A model generated the notes under the pieces. That model saw only the letters and a program-made list of their open reading frames with translations, was not told the DNA's origin and did not search any database. The translations under genes and the position numbers were made by a program. From Perkinsus olseni (Eukaryota; Perkinsozoa; Perkinsida; Perkinsidae), in assembly GCA_013115135.1 (NCBI GenBank), contig JABANP010000830.1, positions 1 through 15,900 of the forward strand: a stretch of DNA of 15,900 nucleotides. Reading direction: 5' to 3'. Positions 1 through 9,465 of this stretch are shown piece after piece (within the stretch, counting starts at the first letter, position 1; each line of letters starts with the position of its first letter).

Positions 1-147
1 GGCGTGGCTGAGAGTTTCGGTATCTGCCTCGACGGCTATGGGGTTGATCAAGCAAAGCTATCGTACTCGGAGTTCTCTGCAATGAGTATCGCAAACTCGC
101 TGGAAGGTGCCATCAAAGTTGCTGAGGGCCAGGGGAAGAGGGCCTGA
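1..147 (+). CDS. Terminal exon of an unknown gene (3' partial)
   Basis: Reading frame 1 is open from the first base to a TGA at 145-147 and encodes about 48 residues. Codon choice looks coding, and the segment ends in a basic tail (GQGKRA). The stretch around residues 17-28 (AKLSYSEFSAM) faintly resembles the end of an EF-hand loop and its following helix, but calcium ligands are poor and one motif is not enough for a family call. The gene is cut by the window edge, so start, splice sites and function cannot be judged. It could also be a fragment of a longer single exon. Confidence 0.45.
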   Translation, partial: GVAESFGICLDGYGVDQAKLSYSEFSAMSIANSLEGAIKVAEGQGKRA

Positions 148-444
148 GAACTTCACGACTATTGCCATTGGTAGATAGGCAAGTGTCGTTGCCAGTTACA
201 GCTGTTTTACCTTCAACGTCATACCAAGAACGCATGTGATGCTGTAGTTGTGTGTTGAGGCCCACGCCTTGTGTTCAATGGGAATCAAGGGCCGTATACA
301 GGGTGGTGCCTTCGTGCCTCAGGAGTCGAACTTTTTTGAAAGTGTCGCTCCGGAAGTTCTTCGGATTGCAGCTTCTAGTGTTGAGAGCGTTCAAGTTTGC
401 TGGACAGTGGTCTGCTTCTAGTGCGACTCAGTGATATCCTTAGT
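148..444. other. Intergenic region, no gene seen
   Basis: There is no coding-looking frame between the stop at 147 and the signal-peptide ATG at 445. The region should hold the 3' UTR of the first gene and the 5' region of the secreted-protein gene. I see no recognisable promoter motif. Confidence 0.5.
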
Positions 445-1414
445 ATGTCAAGCAAACAAGTCATCGTGAGTACTGCTACTGCTGTAGGGCTCCTCTCCAG
501 CTTACCTCTCTGCAAGGCCGGAATCGGTGCAGCGAGCTCCTTCGAGCAAAATAATAACGTAAGAGCGTTTTGTTCGACTGCTGTCGATAGCTGAAAGGAG
601 GCAGCATTTGCTTCCATCAGTGTGTGTCTTCCACCACAGCATTTGCTTCCATCAGTGTGTGTCTTCCACCACCTTATTCTGCCCTCTAAGCCTCTTACTC
701 TTAGGGCTACCCCCCGCTGGAGTTAACCGCGATAGGTCAGGAGGACAACGCTCTTCATTGCGAGTACAGCAATGATGAAACCGGTCGAGACACGTGGAGA
801 AAGTTGGAGATAAAATTGCTGCAAAGCGGCTGGGTGAACACGGTGTCGGTTGCTTGACCGAAGGATGGCGATGATTAAGTTGCATTCACCAACACCTAAT
901 AAGCCTGCGTCTCTCGTGAGTGCTCCGAGTGCCATCTGATTCTGTTCTCCTTGATTTCAGTAGGAAATACTTCGGCATTTTCCCCGACAAAAACCGTGTT
1001 TACAAATGTGAGATAAAAGAACCACAGGCAGTGATGTGGGAGTTCAGAGCGCGTCATACAGTCACTGGCCTGGACCCGCTCCGGTCCAGAGTGAATGATC
1101 TGAACATTTCCCAGCTGAGAAGCTTAGCATCGGCTGCTGACGCCGTGAAGGATAGCTACGATCATAAAAGTGGTGGTGGGGCTTACGTTCCCCAGAGTGC
1201 TTTGATAGATAAGTTGGGAATCCATAAGCTGGCCGCTATACACATTATTGAGAAGAAGCTCCGTGCCACCACGCTGAATGTCATCAAGTTGAAGCATCGC
1301 ACGTTTGGGCTTCTCTGCGATGAGCAACGCAATGTTTCGAACAATGTTATACAGACTGCTGAGAAGAGCGGTATGAAACCGAAGAAAGTCATTACTTATA
1401 TTCTGGGCCGATGA
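445..1414 (+). CDS. Secreted protein of unknown function, three or more exons
   Basis: Exon 1 (445-558) starts at an ATG and encodes a signal peptide: polar start MSSKQ, a hydrophobic core rich in Ala, Val and Leu, and a likely cut after residue 25 (LPLCKA/GIG). The donor GTAAGA at 559 is phase 0. Exon 2 begins at 705 after TTAG and continues the frame for about 47 codons. Its end is uncertain; GTCGGT at 845 fits in phase. The last exon begins at 961 after TTTCAG and is open to TGA at 1412-1414. The mature protein is basic, has N-glycosylation sequons (NIS, NVS) and shows no domain I know. A 45-nt piece (916-960) has the GTGAGT...CAG look of a separate intron, so a small extra exon between 880 and 915 is possible. 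Small lineage-specific secreted proteins of this kind are common in parasitic alveolates; that parallel is inference. Confidence 0.6.
603..672. repeat. Perfect 35-bp tandem duplication inside an intron
   Basis: Bases 603-637 and 638-672 are identical, each beginning agcatttgcttcc. The pair lies inside the first intron (559-704) of the secreted-protein gene and ends 32 bases before its acceptor at 703-704. The absence of any divergence points to a recent event or an assembly duplication. Confidence 0.9.
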
Positions 1415-1840
1415 AAGTTACCATGTGGCAGGCTGCTGCTGCTTGCACAGTTGTTGCGCTGCTTCTGCTTCTGCTGGCTGGATGAGGTCATGCTGTCCAA
1501 GAGGTGTGTGATGTTGATGTATACTACTCATCGTTTGCGTTGAATGTTTTCTAATCGAGAAGATGCTGTAACGGTACGGGACACCTCCGCCGTCCCTCGG
1601 GAGCAGGGAAGGATGATTTCACGAGTTCTGTTGCCGCGGCAAATTCTATTGGGGATGCTGTAGAATAGATGGTTTAGTCCGTCCCCATCTGCCATGCAGC
1701 CGCCCATTTATACTCAACACAACTGACATGGGAGCTCCCACGTCGCATCGAAGGGTTGAGGGACACGAGCTTTTCTTTGATGTCTAGAATCTCGTTACAT
1801 TCCTTGTACCACTGTGGAAGCGAACCTCTACTCAGTCGGC
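1415..1840. other. Intergenic region, no gene seen
   Basis: A CTG/CTT-rich patch (1431-1483) follows the stop codon of the secreted-protein gene. No reading frame here looks coding. The start of the following gene is itself uncertain, so its first non-coding exon may lie here. Confidence 0.4.
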
Positions 1841-3821
1841 ATGGGAAGCAGGCGTCTCAGCATCTACCTATGCAACCTGTCGGCCGCCGGTGAAACTTCA
1901 ATACCGCCTTGCACCTGCTCCTCAATTCACTACATACCGCTCACTTGCTGCAGACGCCGTCGACCCATCTCGTCATTGTGCGAAGGAGCGCTTTTTCTAA
2001 TTCCTTCACAATCTTTGCCTTTCCCTCTCGCAATTCCTTCTTAGTAGTGAAAAACCACCGTCAATACCCCCTGGAAGATGTGCCCGCAGGATTCCCGTTC
2101 GACTGCCACATGCCAGCCGCCGCCGAAATTCAGTCGGACGATGCTTCGAGTGATCATCATCAACCGGCCCTGAGCCTGTCAGCTTCCGTGGTATGACGCT
2201 AAATTTTCTCGCATGCTCCTCCGTGGTATTGCCTCTGAAAGACACCAGCGCCAACTTAGTCTGTTATGGTCACCGTCGACCAGCTCCTGTGCTTTCCCCA
2301 TGCCCGGCGGAATTTTCTATCCCCGAGGTTCGCGAGCAGCCTGTGTTTGCACTCAGGAGTACATCGAAGGGTTGACGGCGCCGTACAATGCCTCTCTAGA
2401 GCTCGACCTCTCCTCTATCTCACAGGAGCCCCTCACAGCCCGTTCTAAGGCATTAGGAGATCCACCGAATGAAGGAAATCCACTGAGGCTGGTACGGTCC
2501 CGGTATGGTCAGCCTTGCGCTAACGGCGGCGTAGACTCTCACTCGAGAGAGACTTTTGGTTATCTCAGTCTGGATGGATCTTTGAGAAACCGGATACTGG
2601 TGATGACGAGCCGACTACGACATGGGTAGTTGACATCAGGAGAGACGAAACCATTCAGACTAAGGTGGTTTATTAAGTTCGCTCGAAGATGCTATCGCAG
2701 TAGTTGATCTCAGATCTGTCTGGGCTCACTGGAGCTGCGGCTTCTAGACGAAGATCGGGACGGAGCTGTCATAGCAAGCGGGCGCGTCCCTCTACGCAGC
2801 CTTCTGCATCAAACTACAGCCATAGAGGGCCTCTATCCGTAGGTTTCATCGCGTACTGGTCTGTGTAATTTTCCCAGTCCCTCAGACTCACCCTCGCTGC
2901 TGAATACGCCGCAGTCACAGAAGGCTCTGGGGAGCCCCAGGAAGAGGAAACAGACCAGGGTAGGTGTAGAGAGCGGTAGAGCTATGTGGTTCCCGAAGGG
3001 TTAGTGGGGCGTCTAATCTCTGCAGTACCGGAGATGTAACGACCTCGCTGATGTGTCGCTGGTCCGAGTGGCCGTGAGGAGGGGCGTCCGATCTCCTCAC
3101 TGTGTATCTTCATCTTACCAACTTTAGATCCATCGGGTGGTTCAACAGAGCTGGGGAGCCGAGCAAGCTCCGACTGTGGACGCTCTCGTGAAGATATCCT
3201 CAGACAGCCTGATCGGTGAGAAAGGTCTACTCTTTGCACTCGTCTGCCCGTCAAGGGCATATCAAATGCTAACTTCATGCCTGTCCTCGTCAGGCAATGT
3301 TGAGGACTTTCCGAGTGACTGGCGCGTCCTCACCCTCCAAGTTCACGGCATGTCGGTATCCTCTCCGCTCAGACGTCCCCTCGCACTCTCGATGAATCCT
3401 TGCCCGTCCCGACAGCTCAAGCTGCTGGTCAGGTACAACCTACCGCAGCCTCTTCTGGACGCTGCTGGCCATGACAAGGATGAAGTCGTTGGTGAGGAGG
3501 CGGCGGCGGCGGCCTGCTTCCTGGATGACTCTCACCCTCTACAATACACTGTACCGGGCTACCCTCACCGAGTGCCCGAATGCTCTACTGTGCAGATCAC
3601 TCTTGGTGATATGCAGCTGAGTGAGGGGAGGCTCCATAGGTGGGCTTCACCGCCAGCAACCGCTGCCGACGATGACCATGAGGCGGTCGAAGGTGGCGAA
3701 GGTGATGGCAGCGACAAAGTAAGCCCGCGTTGGTGGCTCTCGCCGGTCCTCGTCATTGACAGTGGTAGGATACACCGACGGAGATTCGCGTGGAGGCCGA
3801 GGAGTTCCGGAGGAAGATTGA
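1841..3821 (+). other. N-terminal C2-like half of the CFAP70-like protein (exon list)
   Basis: Best exons: about 1954-2190 and 2249-2491 (weak), then 2548-2664, 2714-2838, 2886-2959 (or 2963), 3026-3073, 3128-3215, 3294-3718 and 3769-3821. The weakest link in the later part is 2959/3026. Introns after 2491 run 47-78 nt. The one at 3216-3293 has a textbook TGCTAAC branch site. A further in-frame intron, 3356-3415, is possible. Recognisable stretches are RDFWLSQSGWIFEKP (2548 onward), ASGRVPLRSLLHQ (about 2775-2813) and LTLAAEYA (2887 onward). They follow the order of beta-rich segments in CFAP70: a bulky-aromatic strand, a short VPL/LL turn, then a LTLEAAY-like strand. The last exon ends in an acidic-basic helix (VEAEEFRRKI) before a strong GTAAGT donor at 3822, phase 2. 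An acidic, low-complexity linker (about 3660-3718) precedes it. Confidence 0.5.
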
Positions 3822-6800
3822 GTAAGTTGTTGCAGCTGGGGAGGTAGCATAAAACTATCACCGCGCCTTCGCGGTCGCAGTAGGTCGGCCCTTCGATTAC
3901 CCCTGCCTGTCATCTCAAGTGCTCTCCTACGATCGATTTGCCTCTCTCTCAGAGCTCTCGGTTATCCTGTTGGCCCGAGTGCAGTCAGAGCACTGTACGA
4001 AGCTCTCGCTGACGGACGCCAAAGCTGTATCACCAAGGCCAGCGTAAGGATCACAATACGCCCGCTCTAAGAATTTGTCACCATTTTTTGGTTCAAGTTC
4101 GGCGAGAGGCTATCGGTAGTGGACCGTTCAGAGGACATCAAGGAGGCAGCTAGAGTGGCTGGGCTGCTTCAGGGGGTCCGTCACTCCGTCGATGCTGTGA
4201 ATAAATCGCCTGCTTCTAGGCATTTGGAGGTCCTGAGGATGCACTGGCCGGGGTGACAGGCAGGAGGCCTTCGACAGAAGCACCCAAGATGATCACGCAG
4301 GAAGAGGTCGGTAGGCCGGTTCTCAAGGCTAGGAGAGGCTATCCCCTCAGCTCGCGAAGTGGCTTCAACAAGTGTCTGAGGGAGCAGGGGAGGAAGAGGC
4401 TCCGCAGCCAGTGGAGGGATCGGGTTAATTACGTAGAGGGCCGGTTGATTCACGTACATGTCCTGAGCAGATGCAGTCGATGAAGAGGATGGTCATATAA
4501 CAGCCAAGGGTGTCTTCGGCCTCTTGGGCGTATCCGAGGGAGGGTTGCACGCACATCACCTAACAGCCCTCTATATCTACAGGTGCTACCAATATGTAAA
4601 TCATCTCCTAGCGGAGCCACTCGTTACCAGTTTACTGAGTTCTAAGCTCGCTCTTTACTGAGGAACTTTCAGGCGTGTCGAGATGATGAAGAATCTCGGG
4701 ATGCTGCGCAAGGCCTGCATTGCCTCTAGCGGCAGCATCGCTGATGCTTACGAGGCCATGGGCTCCGAGAAGGGCGTCGACGTACACGGGTAGGTGTAGG
4801 TTACCGGGAAACCGTCTGAGTTCACTTGCTCCTCCTCATGCTAGTTTCGCTGACTACATGAAAGCTGCTCTCTCGGAGGAGGACGATCTCAGCGGAGAGG
4901 ATATCGACCTGACCTTCCATTGGCTCGATTCTGACGGTGATGGCTACGTATCCGCAGCGGATATCATGGTACTGGGAAAACTCAGAGGTAGGCGGCCTGT
5001 TGGAGACCACTGGACACCACGCATCGGGTGAATTCATCATCACGATCCTCTGCACCGTGCTGTAGGTGTTCGAGACCTTACTTCAACTCAAGACTGCTGC
5101 TGAGATGCTAAGTAGCTCCAGTAGGGCGGGCGGAGGTAGGCTGCAGTGCATGGATGGCTCGAAATCCGGTATGTAGGAGCCATGACCCGTGAAGAGGTTG
5201 AGAGGCTGCTGATGGCTGAGGACACCTTCAACCGCGTCAACAGCGGCATCACCGCGGGGTACGCTCCGCCCTTTTTTCCAGCTACTGCAGCGTCGGTCTC
5301 TGTAGGCATGTTTTCAACTTCCTTGCCCTCAATCGTTCGGGTACGGTGGATGATGAGACTAGTCCGATTCATGGCGCAGCTAGACGTCGCTGGAGTCTGC
5401 GGTCTTGTCGAGCATCTCCGAACATGGGCTCTCAAGAGGTATCTTATGTTGATGGCTGCAGTTGGGGAAAAGCTTGCCCTAGGTTCGGTACGGTCGATAA
5501 CATTTTACTGTACCTCGGGGAGGGAGTGGAGGACTCCGAGACCCCGCAGCTCGGCCCTCTCATCAAGTGGGGGCCTCATACCGTAGAGGCCTACAAAGTG
5601 AGGAGGAGGACGGCTCTTCTGTCAACTCCGTTGTTCGTCGTAGAAGTAAGAAGTGTTTCTGACCCCGATCTCATCATCTCAGGGTCGACACTTCCTCCGA
5701 ACCGTTCGCGCGCTGCACTGCGGCTCCTCCTCCTCCTCACATGAGTTCGGAGGACCAGTGGCTGTACATAGACATCAGCGTGCCGGAGGCTACACCGGAA
5801 AGCACAAATAAGAAAGGCGGCAAGGTCGGTTGGGTTCGGCTATGCGTTGTGGAGAAGCCGACTTTCAGAAGGATGGAGGGGCTGGGGGTGGCAGTGATGA
5901 TTTGAAGAATCTGGCGAAGCGGTACCGCGGCAAGGCTCGTGTCCCTCTCGGGAAGTTAGCGTCGGCTACGTCAGATCGAGTAAGAAATTACAGTGGAAGA
6001 AGCCGCCTTGTGAAGCAGTACGGGCTGCATTCAGGGGCGTGGCTGCTGTCGTAACGGCCGAGCCGGAAGACCTATGCGACAGCAATGACGCGGTCTGTGG
6101 CGTGGTGAAAAGTCTTGCAGTAATTGATCCGTTCAGAAAGGGGAAGGCCTGGCAACGTACGAGAACTCGAGGACGTACGTTCGCTACAGTCTGGCTGTTG
6201 ACCGCCCCGTGGCAGCCTTGGATACGACGGTGAGTCAGAATGGCGGAGGATGCCGCGATACGGGCTGCCCAGATACTCCACTCAGCCATGCCGAGTGAGG
6301 GCCCGTTGGTAAGTTCGCCTTCAGTCGTGGTCAATACCCTCTCCTGCAGCTTGACTGGTCGTCACTGCCGCAACCTTTCAGGAGGATATTATACCGGAGA
6401 TTGTTGAGGAGCATCGAGAAACAAGCTTGGAGGAGCGATGCATAGAGAAGGTCCGAGCCCTCCTTTGCAGTTCGGTGACGGTCACCTTAGATCGTCCGGT
6501 CCATTGCGGTTCATGTGTTACCAGCGCTGACCAAGAGGTCCTCAATGAGGACCGAGGGCCTACAGGATGCGCTGGACTGTCCAGGTATCATCCGGGTGGA
6601 GAGAATGATCCCCCATAGCTCGCTCAGAGCTCGAAGGCAATGGCGCGGTTGAAGCGCTCGTCGATGATGTTCGCTCTGTCGTCTCGGACGTTGCACGCGC
6701 CCGCCGAAGGAACAGGGCCTACGATGTAATGAGATAAAGTGAAGTTAGCAGAAGCCTTCGAGGAGGGTGTTCAGACTCGGACGGCTGGCAGATGGGCCGG

Positions 6801-9396
6801 CTACCGGAGCTACAGCGACTTGTTTGCTGAGACCATGGAACTAGTCGACAGGGCCATCGAAGCCGCTGTGGCGGGGCGATCGCTCAGCCGCGATGAGAAA
6901 CACTGGCGAGGAGAGTGAGGAGGGGAAGGAGTGGTACCCAGGGTGAACTAATCCCGATTTAGGAGGGCTCAGGGCGTCGCTGGACCCGAGGAAAGGGAGA
7001 AAGTAACATGAACGTTCGTGTTCTTCCCTAGCGTTCAATTGTTCGAAGAGGGAATGTTCTGGCAGGCCTTAGCAGCACGCTACGCTCGACTGTCCTTCGA
7101 GGCTGAGGCCAGCGGCTGGCCCGATAGGGCGATACTGTTTTTCGAGAAAAGGCTGGCTCGCTGTTGAGGCGGACTCTCCACAGCTTTGGTTTGAGTGAGC
7201 CCATGTTCAAGAGCCTGAGTGGTAGTAGCAAGCTCATCACTGCGAGGTACGCTCGATTGATGTGTCGGGTGTCCTCCGTCTACGGAGGCCCCGAGAATGA
7301 CCAGACTGTAACCAAAATTAAGTCCATCGCGGCCCTCCAGCGTTGCCTGGCTCTGTGTGGCATCACCGGCACTCTGACGGATGCACCGACCGATCCAACT
7401 CAGCATCGTCAGGTAGGATCGTTGGTTGTTCATAGTCCGGGCTGATCACACGGCAGGTACCGACGGCCGCCTTGAAGGCTCTGGCGATCCTCTTGGCAGA
7501 GCAAGGGGAGATTGAGGCGGCACTGCGAGTCTTCTCGTGGGTCCCCTCTCCGTCAGAGCTCCGTCGCACCGCTCGATCGGGAGGTACATACTGAGGCTCG
7601 ACGAGCTGCATGGATGTGAAGACACGTATCTTCTGCTGGCATCAGTTTTACACGAGATAAAGGAGACTCGCCTGAGGGACAAGTGAGCCACGGCTTGGGA
7701 GATCGGCACGATCCCCTCCTCCTCAGGTACATCAAGTTGGCCATGGGGAGCAATCGGAGCGCTTCGAGCAGCGCAGGACCTGGAAGGGGTTTCATTGAAG
7801 GTAGGAGCGACCGATAGAGCAGCTCTTTGTCGATAATGTCCCTGCAGAACCGGCTGACGAGAGTGATGATGCTGAGCAGGGGAATGGCGAGCCTCGCTGT
7901 GAGGTGCCCCTAGTTTGCGTGAGGGTTCTATCAGGGGACTCAGGTGACGTCGACGGTATGCCAATCGAGGAGAAGCTGCCAGCAGTCCCCATTGGAGACC
8001 TCCCCGTACTCGAGCTCCTCGAGGACCTCATCGCCCTAGGCCTCGGGGATACTGCCCAGTCCATCTTGGATCTCATAGATGGAGGTCGGTATAACCATCA
8101 TAGCGCAGAGGCAGTAGGTTTTCAGGTCTGCTCGGCGTAGCGGACGCGACACAAGAGGAGCAATCGCCTCAATATTCTGAGGGTGCAAGCGGCAATGCTC
8201 ACAGGTCTGCCTTGAGGGGGCACTCCTCAGCCCATCTCGATCTCGTCACGTAGGCAACTACCAGCTGGCTGCTGATACCATAAAACAGCGGATTCTCAGA
8301 GACGGTCAGCCGGGCGTGGTAAGTGGTGTGAGGTAAGGAACGCTGCGCGGCTCCGTCACGCGGTAGGGGCACGACAGAAATCAGACGGCATGGCTCTACC
8401 TTGGGGAGTGTTGCTTCAAACTATCGAAGAAATCGGAGGCTCTGTCTGCCTTCGAGACAGCTACCAAAACTTTCACAACTCCTCCAAAGGACCCAATTGT
8501 GTACCTCAGGATGGGTGAGGCCGTCTTGTTGTTGTCTTTGTGTTCCTCATCGCTTCGCTCAAGGTACCCTATACAGCGAGATGGGCGATCTCGCAAAGGC
8601 CTCGGAGGCGTTCAAGAGGAGCCTCCGGCTGCAGCAAAGTTCCCTCGCGTGGGTTGGCCTAGCCCTGGTGGAGCGAAAGCGTAAAGGCGAAATCCAGGCG
8701 CCGCTCTATGCTATAGGCTTAGGATGCAATCCGTCACTGAAGCTCCTCACCACCGCCAACTCCCTCGATCCGTACCGGTCTGCCATATGGGCTGATCTAT
8801 GCGCTGAGTCGCTGAGGAGTGGGGACGCTACCGGGGCAGCTAAGGTGAGAAGCCGCCATTCGCTGTACACTAGGTTGGCCCTCAGGCGATGCGAGCATTC
8901 ATGAGGACCTCGGGTATGGGAGGAGACTTGCGGGACCGAGCGTCTGCGATAGAGTTCCTCTCCAAGGAGGTTAGAGCAATTGGCCGCGCAGATGGTCAGC
9001 GGCCGCTGCAGGTGCAGTGTTTGGACACTCTTATTGATCTCGCCGAAGCCCTATTAGTTCACGGCGAATTCGCAAAGCAGGTGAATGCAAGCCGACGGCT
9101 TGACGAGTCGCGTTCAATCTCGGTTCTTCAGGCGGAGACGCTCATCCGACGTTATCGACGCTGCGGTGTTAAGGGTGTCGCGGAATCGGCTAGAGTGGCT
9201 GAGCTGCTCGCCAGAAGCCTAGCTCAACAGGGGAGGTGGGAGGAAGCTTGCACGGTGTTGGAAAGGGCTGCTGGAGAAAGTCGAGTGAGCTTACCTACGA
9301 TTATTCGTGAACTACCCGTATTTCATTTAGGGAGAAGGGGAAAGTCTCCTGGATAAGAAGTGTTTGGAGTGGTATGGACATCGTGTTGCAGGATAA
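1841..9396 (+). CDS. CFAP70 (TTC18)-like ciliary TPR protein with an inserted EF-hand array
   Basis: One large gene of about 45 short exons. The C-terminal half is a TPR superhelix whose last repeats resemble the C-terminus of CFAP70, an axonemal protein at the outer dynein arm. The N-terminal half has a C2-like beta-rich region with CFAP70-like order. Between them lies an EF-hand array. Introns are mostly 34-60 nt. The first ATG is a choice: 1841 opens a short beta-strand-like stretch (RRLSIYLCNLSAAG), but the exons before 2249 are not settled. The stop is TAA at 9394-9396. Sub-regions and their exons are listed as separate entries. A 4-bp tandem copy at 7151-7158 breaks the frame in a conserved repeat. 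The family call rests on remembered similarity, not a search. The alternative is two or three genes, with the EF-hand part separate. Confidence 0.6.
3953..5597 (+). other. EF-hand array (six to eight EF-hand-like motifs) encoded by about 13 short exons
   Basis: Exons that join in phase: 3953-4043, 4098-4175, 4220-4306, 4351-4423, 4471-4529, 4583-4629, 4673-4789, 4845-4968, 5066-5135, 5177-5258, 5306-5345, 5380-5438, 5483-5597. Motifs in order: ALYEALADGRQSCITKASF (degenerate loop); APKMITQEELAKWL (second half of a hand, joined across 4306/4351); DEEDGHITAKGVFGLL; AYEAMGSEKGVDVHGFADYM; a canonical calcium loop DSDGDGYVSAAD at about 4927-4962; AMTREEVERLLM; and LALNRSGTLDVAGV. Only the DSDGDG loop keeps all expected ligands, so most hands are probably structural. 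The array enters in phase 2 from the exon ending 3821. Its exit is unresolved: the donor at 5598 (GTGAGG) is phase 0, whereas the next exon at 5683 needs phase 2. Donors at 5621, 5630 or 5633 would fit. Confidence 0.65.
5683..7002 (+). other. Central region of the CFAP70-like protein (exon list)
   Basis: Exons: 5683-5824, 5869-5940, 5994-6092, 6137-6229, 6273-6308, 6382-6469, 6525-6584, 6619-6689, 6745-6914 and 6963-7002. All junctions keep phase. Key stretches are DQWLYIDISVPEA (from about 5750), a Gly/Lys/Asp-rich linker, YRGKARW, TYVRYSLAVDRPVAALDTT (6173-6229) and the helices EALVDDVRSVVSDLAEAF and SYSDLFAETMELVDRAIEAA. In CFAP70 the matching part has a WPVEI strand, a Lys-rich linker, a TYIVLEIQLD strand and then helices before the TPRs; the order agrees. 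Introns 5825-5868, 6093-6136 and 6230-6272 are 44, 44 and 43 nt. Donors are often non-consensus (GTCGGT, GTCTGT, GTTGCA, GTTCGG), so individual borders may move by a few codons. Confidence 0.55.
7051..9396 (+). other. C-terminal TPR domain of the CFAP70-like protein (exon list)
   Basis: Exons: 7051-7194 (frame broken at 7151-7158), 7247-7412, 7457-7536, 7584-7682, 7727-7800, 7848-8084, 8126-8182, 8254-8318, 8367-8514, 8564-8844, 8886-9284 (with a probable in-frame intron 9081-9131) and 9331-9396. TPR helices with typical W/L/G/Y/A spacing include ALKALAILLAEQGEIEAALR, AWLYLGECCFKLSKKSEALS, MGTLYSEMGDLAKASEAF, SAIWADLCAESLRSGDATGA and ARSLAQQGRWEEACTVLERA. A disordered Ser/Gly and acidic linker (7727-7934) separates two TPR blocks, as in CFAP70. 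The FEAE...FFEKRL repeat at 7090-7157 matches the conserved entry into the CFAP70 TPRs. TPR identity is very secure; the CFAP70 assignment is good but not searched. Confidence 0.75.
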
Positions 9397-9465
9397 AAAC
9401 CATGACCTCTTGATGTTGTGATTAGACAGTACCGCTAGCGGGGGCTTGTGTTATTCCAAAGTTGA

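Noticed and set aside
2006..2254. Minus-strand open frame of 82 codons
   Set aside because: It overlaps the plus-strand 5' exons of the large gene, shows no splice partners and has no recognisable motif.
2678..2746. Coding-looking stretch EDAIAVVDLRSVW
   Set aside because: No splice pairing keeps phase with the exon before it, whereas the 49-nt intron 2665-2713 joins the neighbouring exons cleanly.
4147..4170. Near-identical 21-mer gctagagtggctgRgctgct at about 4150 and 9190
   Set aside because: Both lie in coding helices (AARVAGLL and SARVAELL); short similarity in Ala/Leu-rich helices is expected and the flanks do not match.
5741..5824. ATG at 5741 as the start of a new gene (MSSEDQWLYIDIS)
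   Set aside because: The frame is open upstream to an acceptor at 5681-5682, and the sequence continues the CFAP70-like order. A separate start cannot be excluded but is not needed.
5980..5993. A 14-nt intron GTAAGAAATTACAG
   Set aside because: It looks perfect and keeps phase, but is far shorter than all other introns. A 53-nt intron from GTCCCT at 5941 to the same acceptor also keeps phase.
7092..7146. A 55-nt intron bypassing the frameshift at 7151-7158
   Set aside because: Phase is right, but it would remove the FEAE...FFEKRL helix that is conserved in the CFAP70 family.
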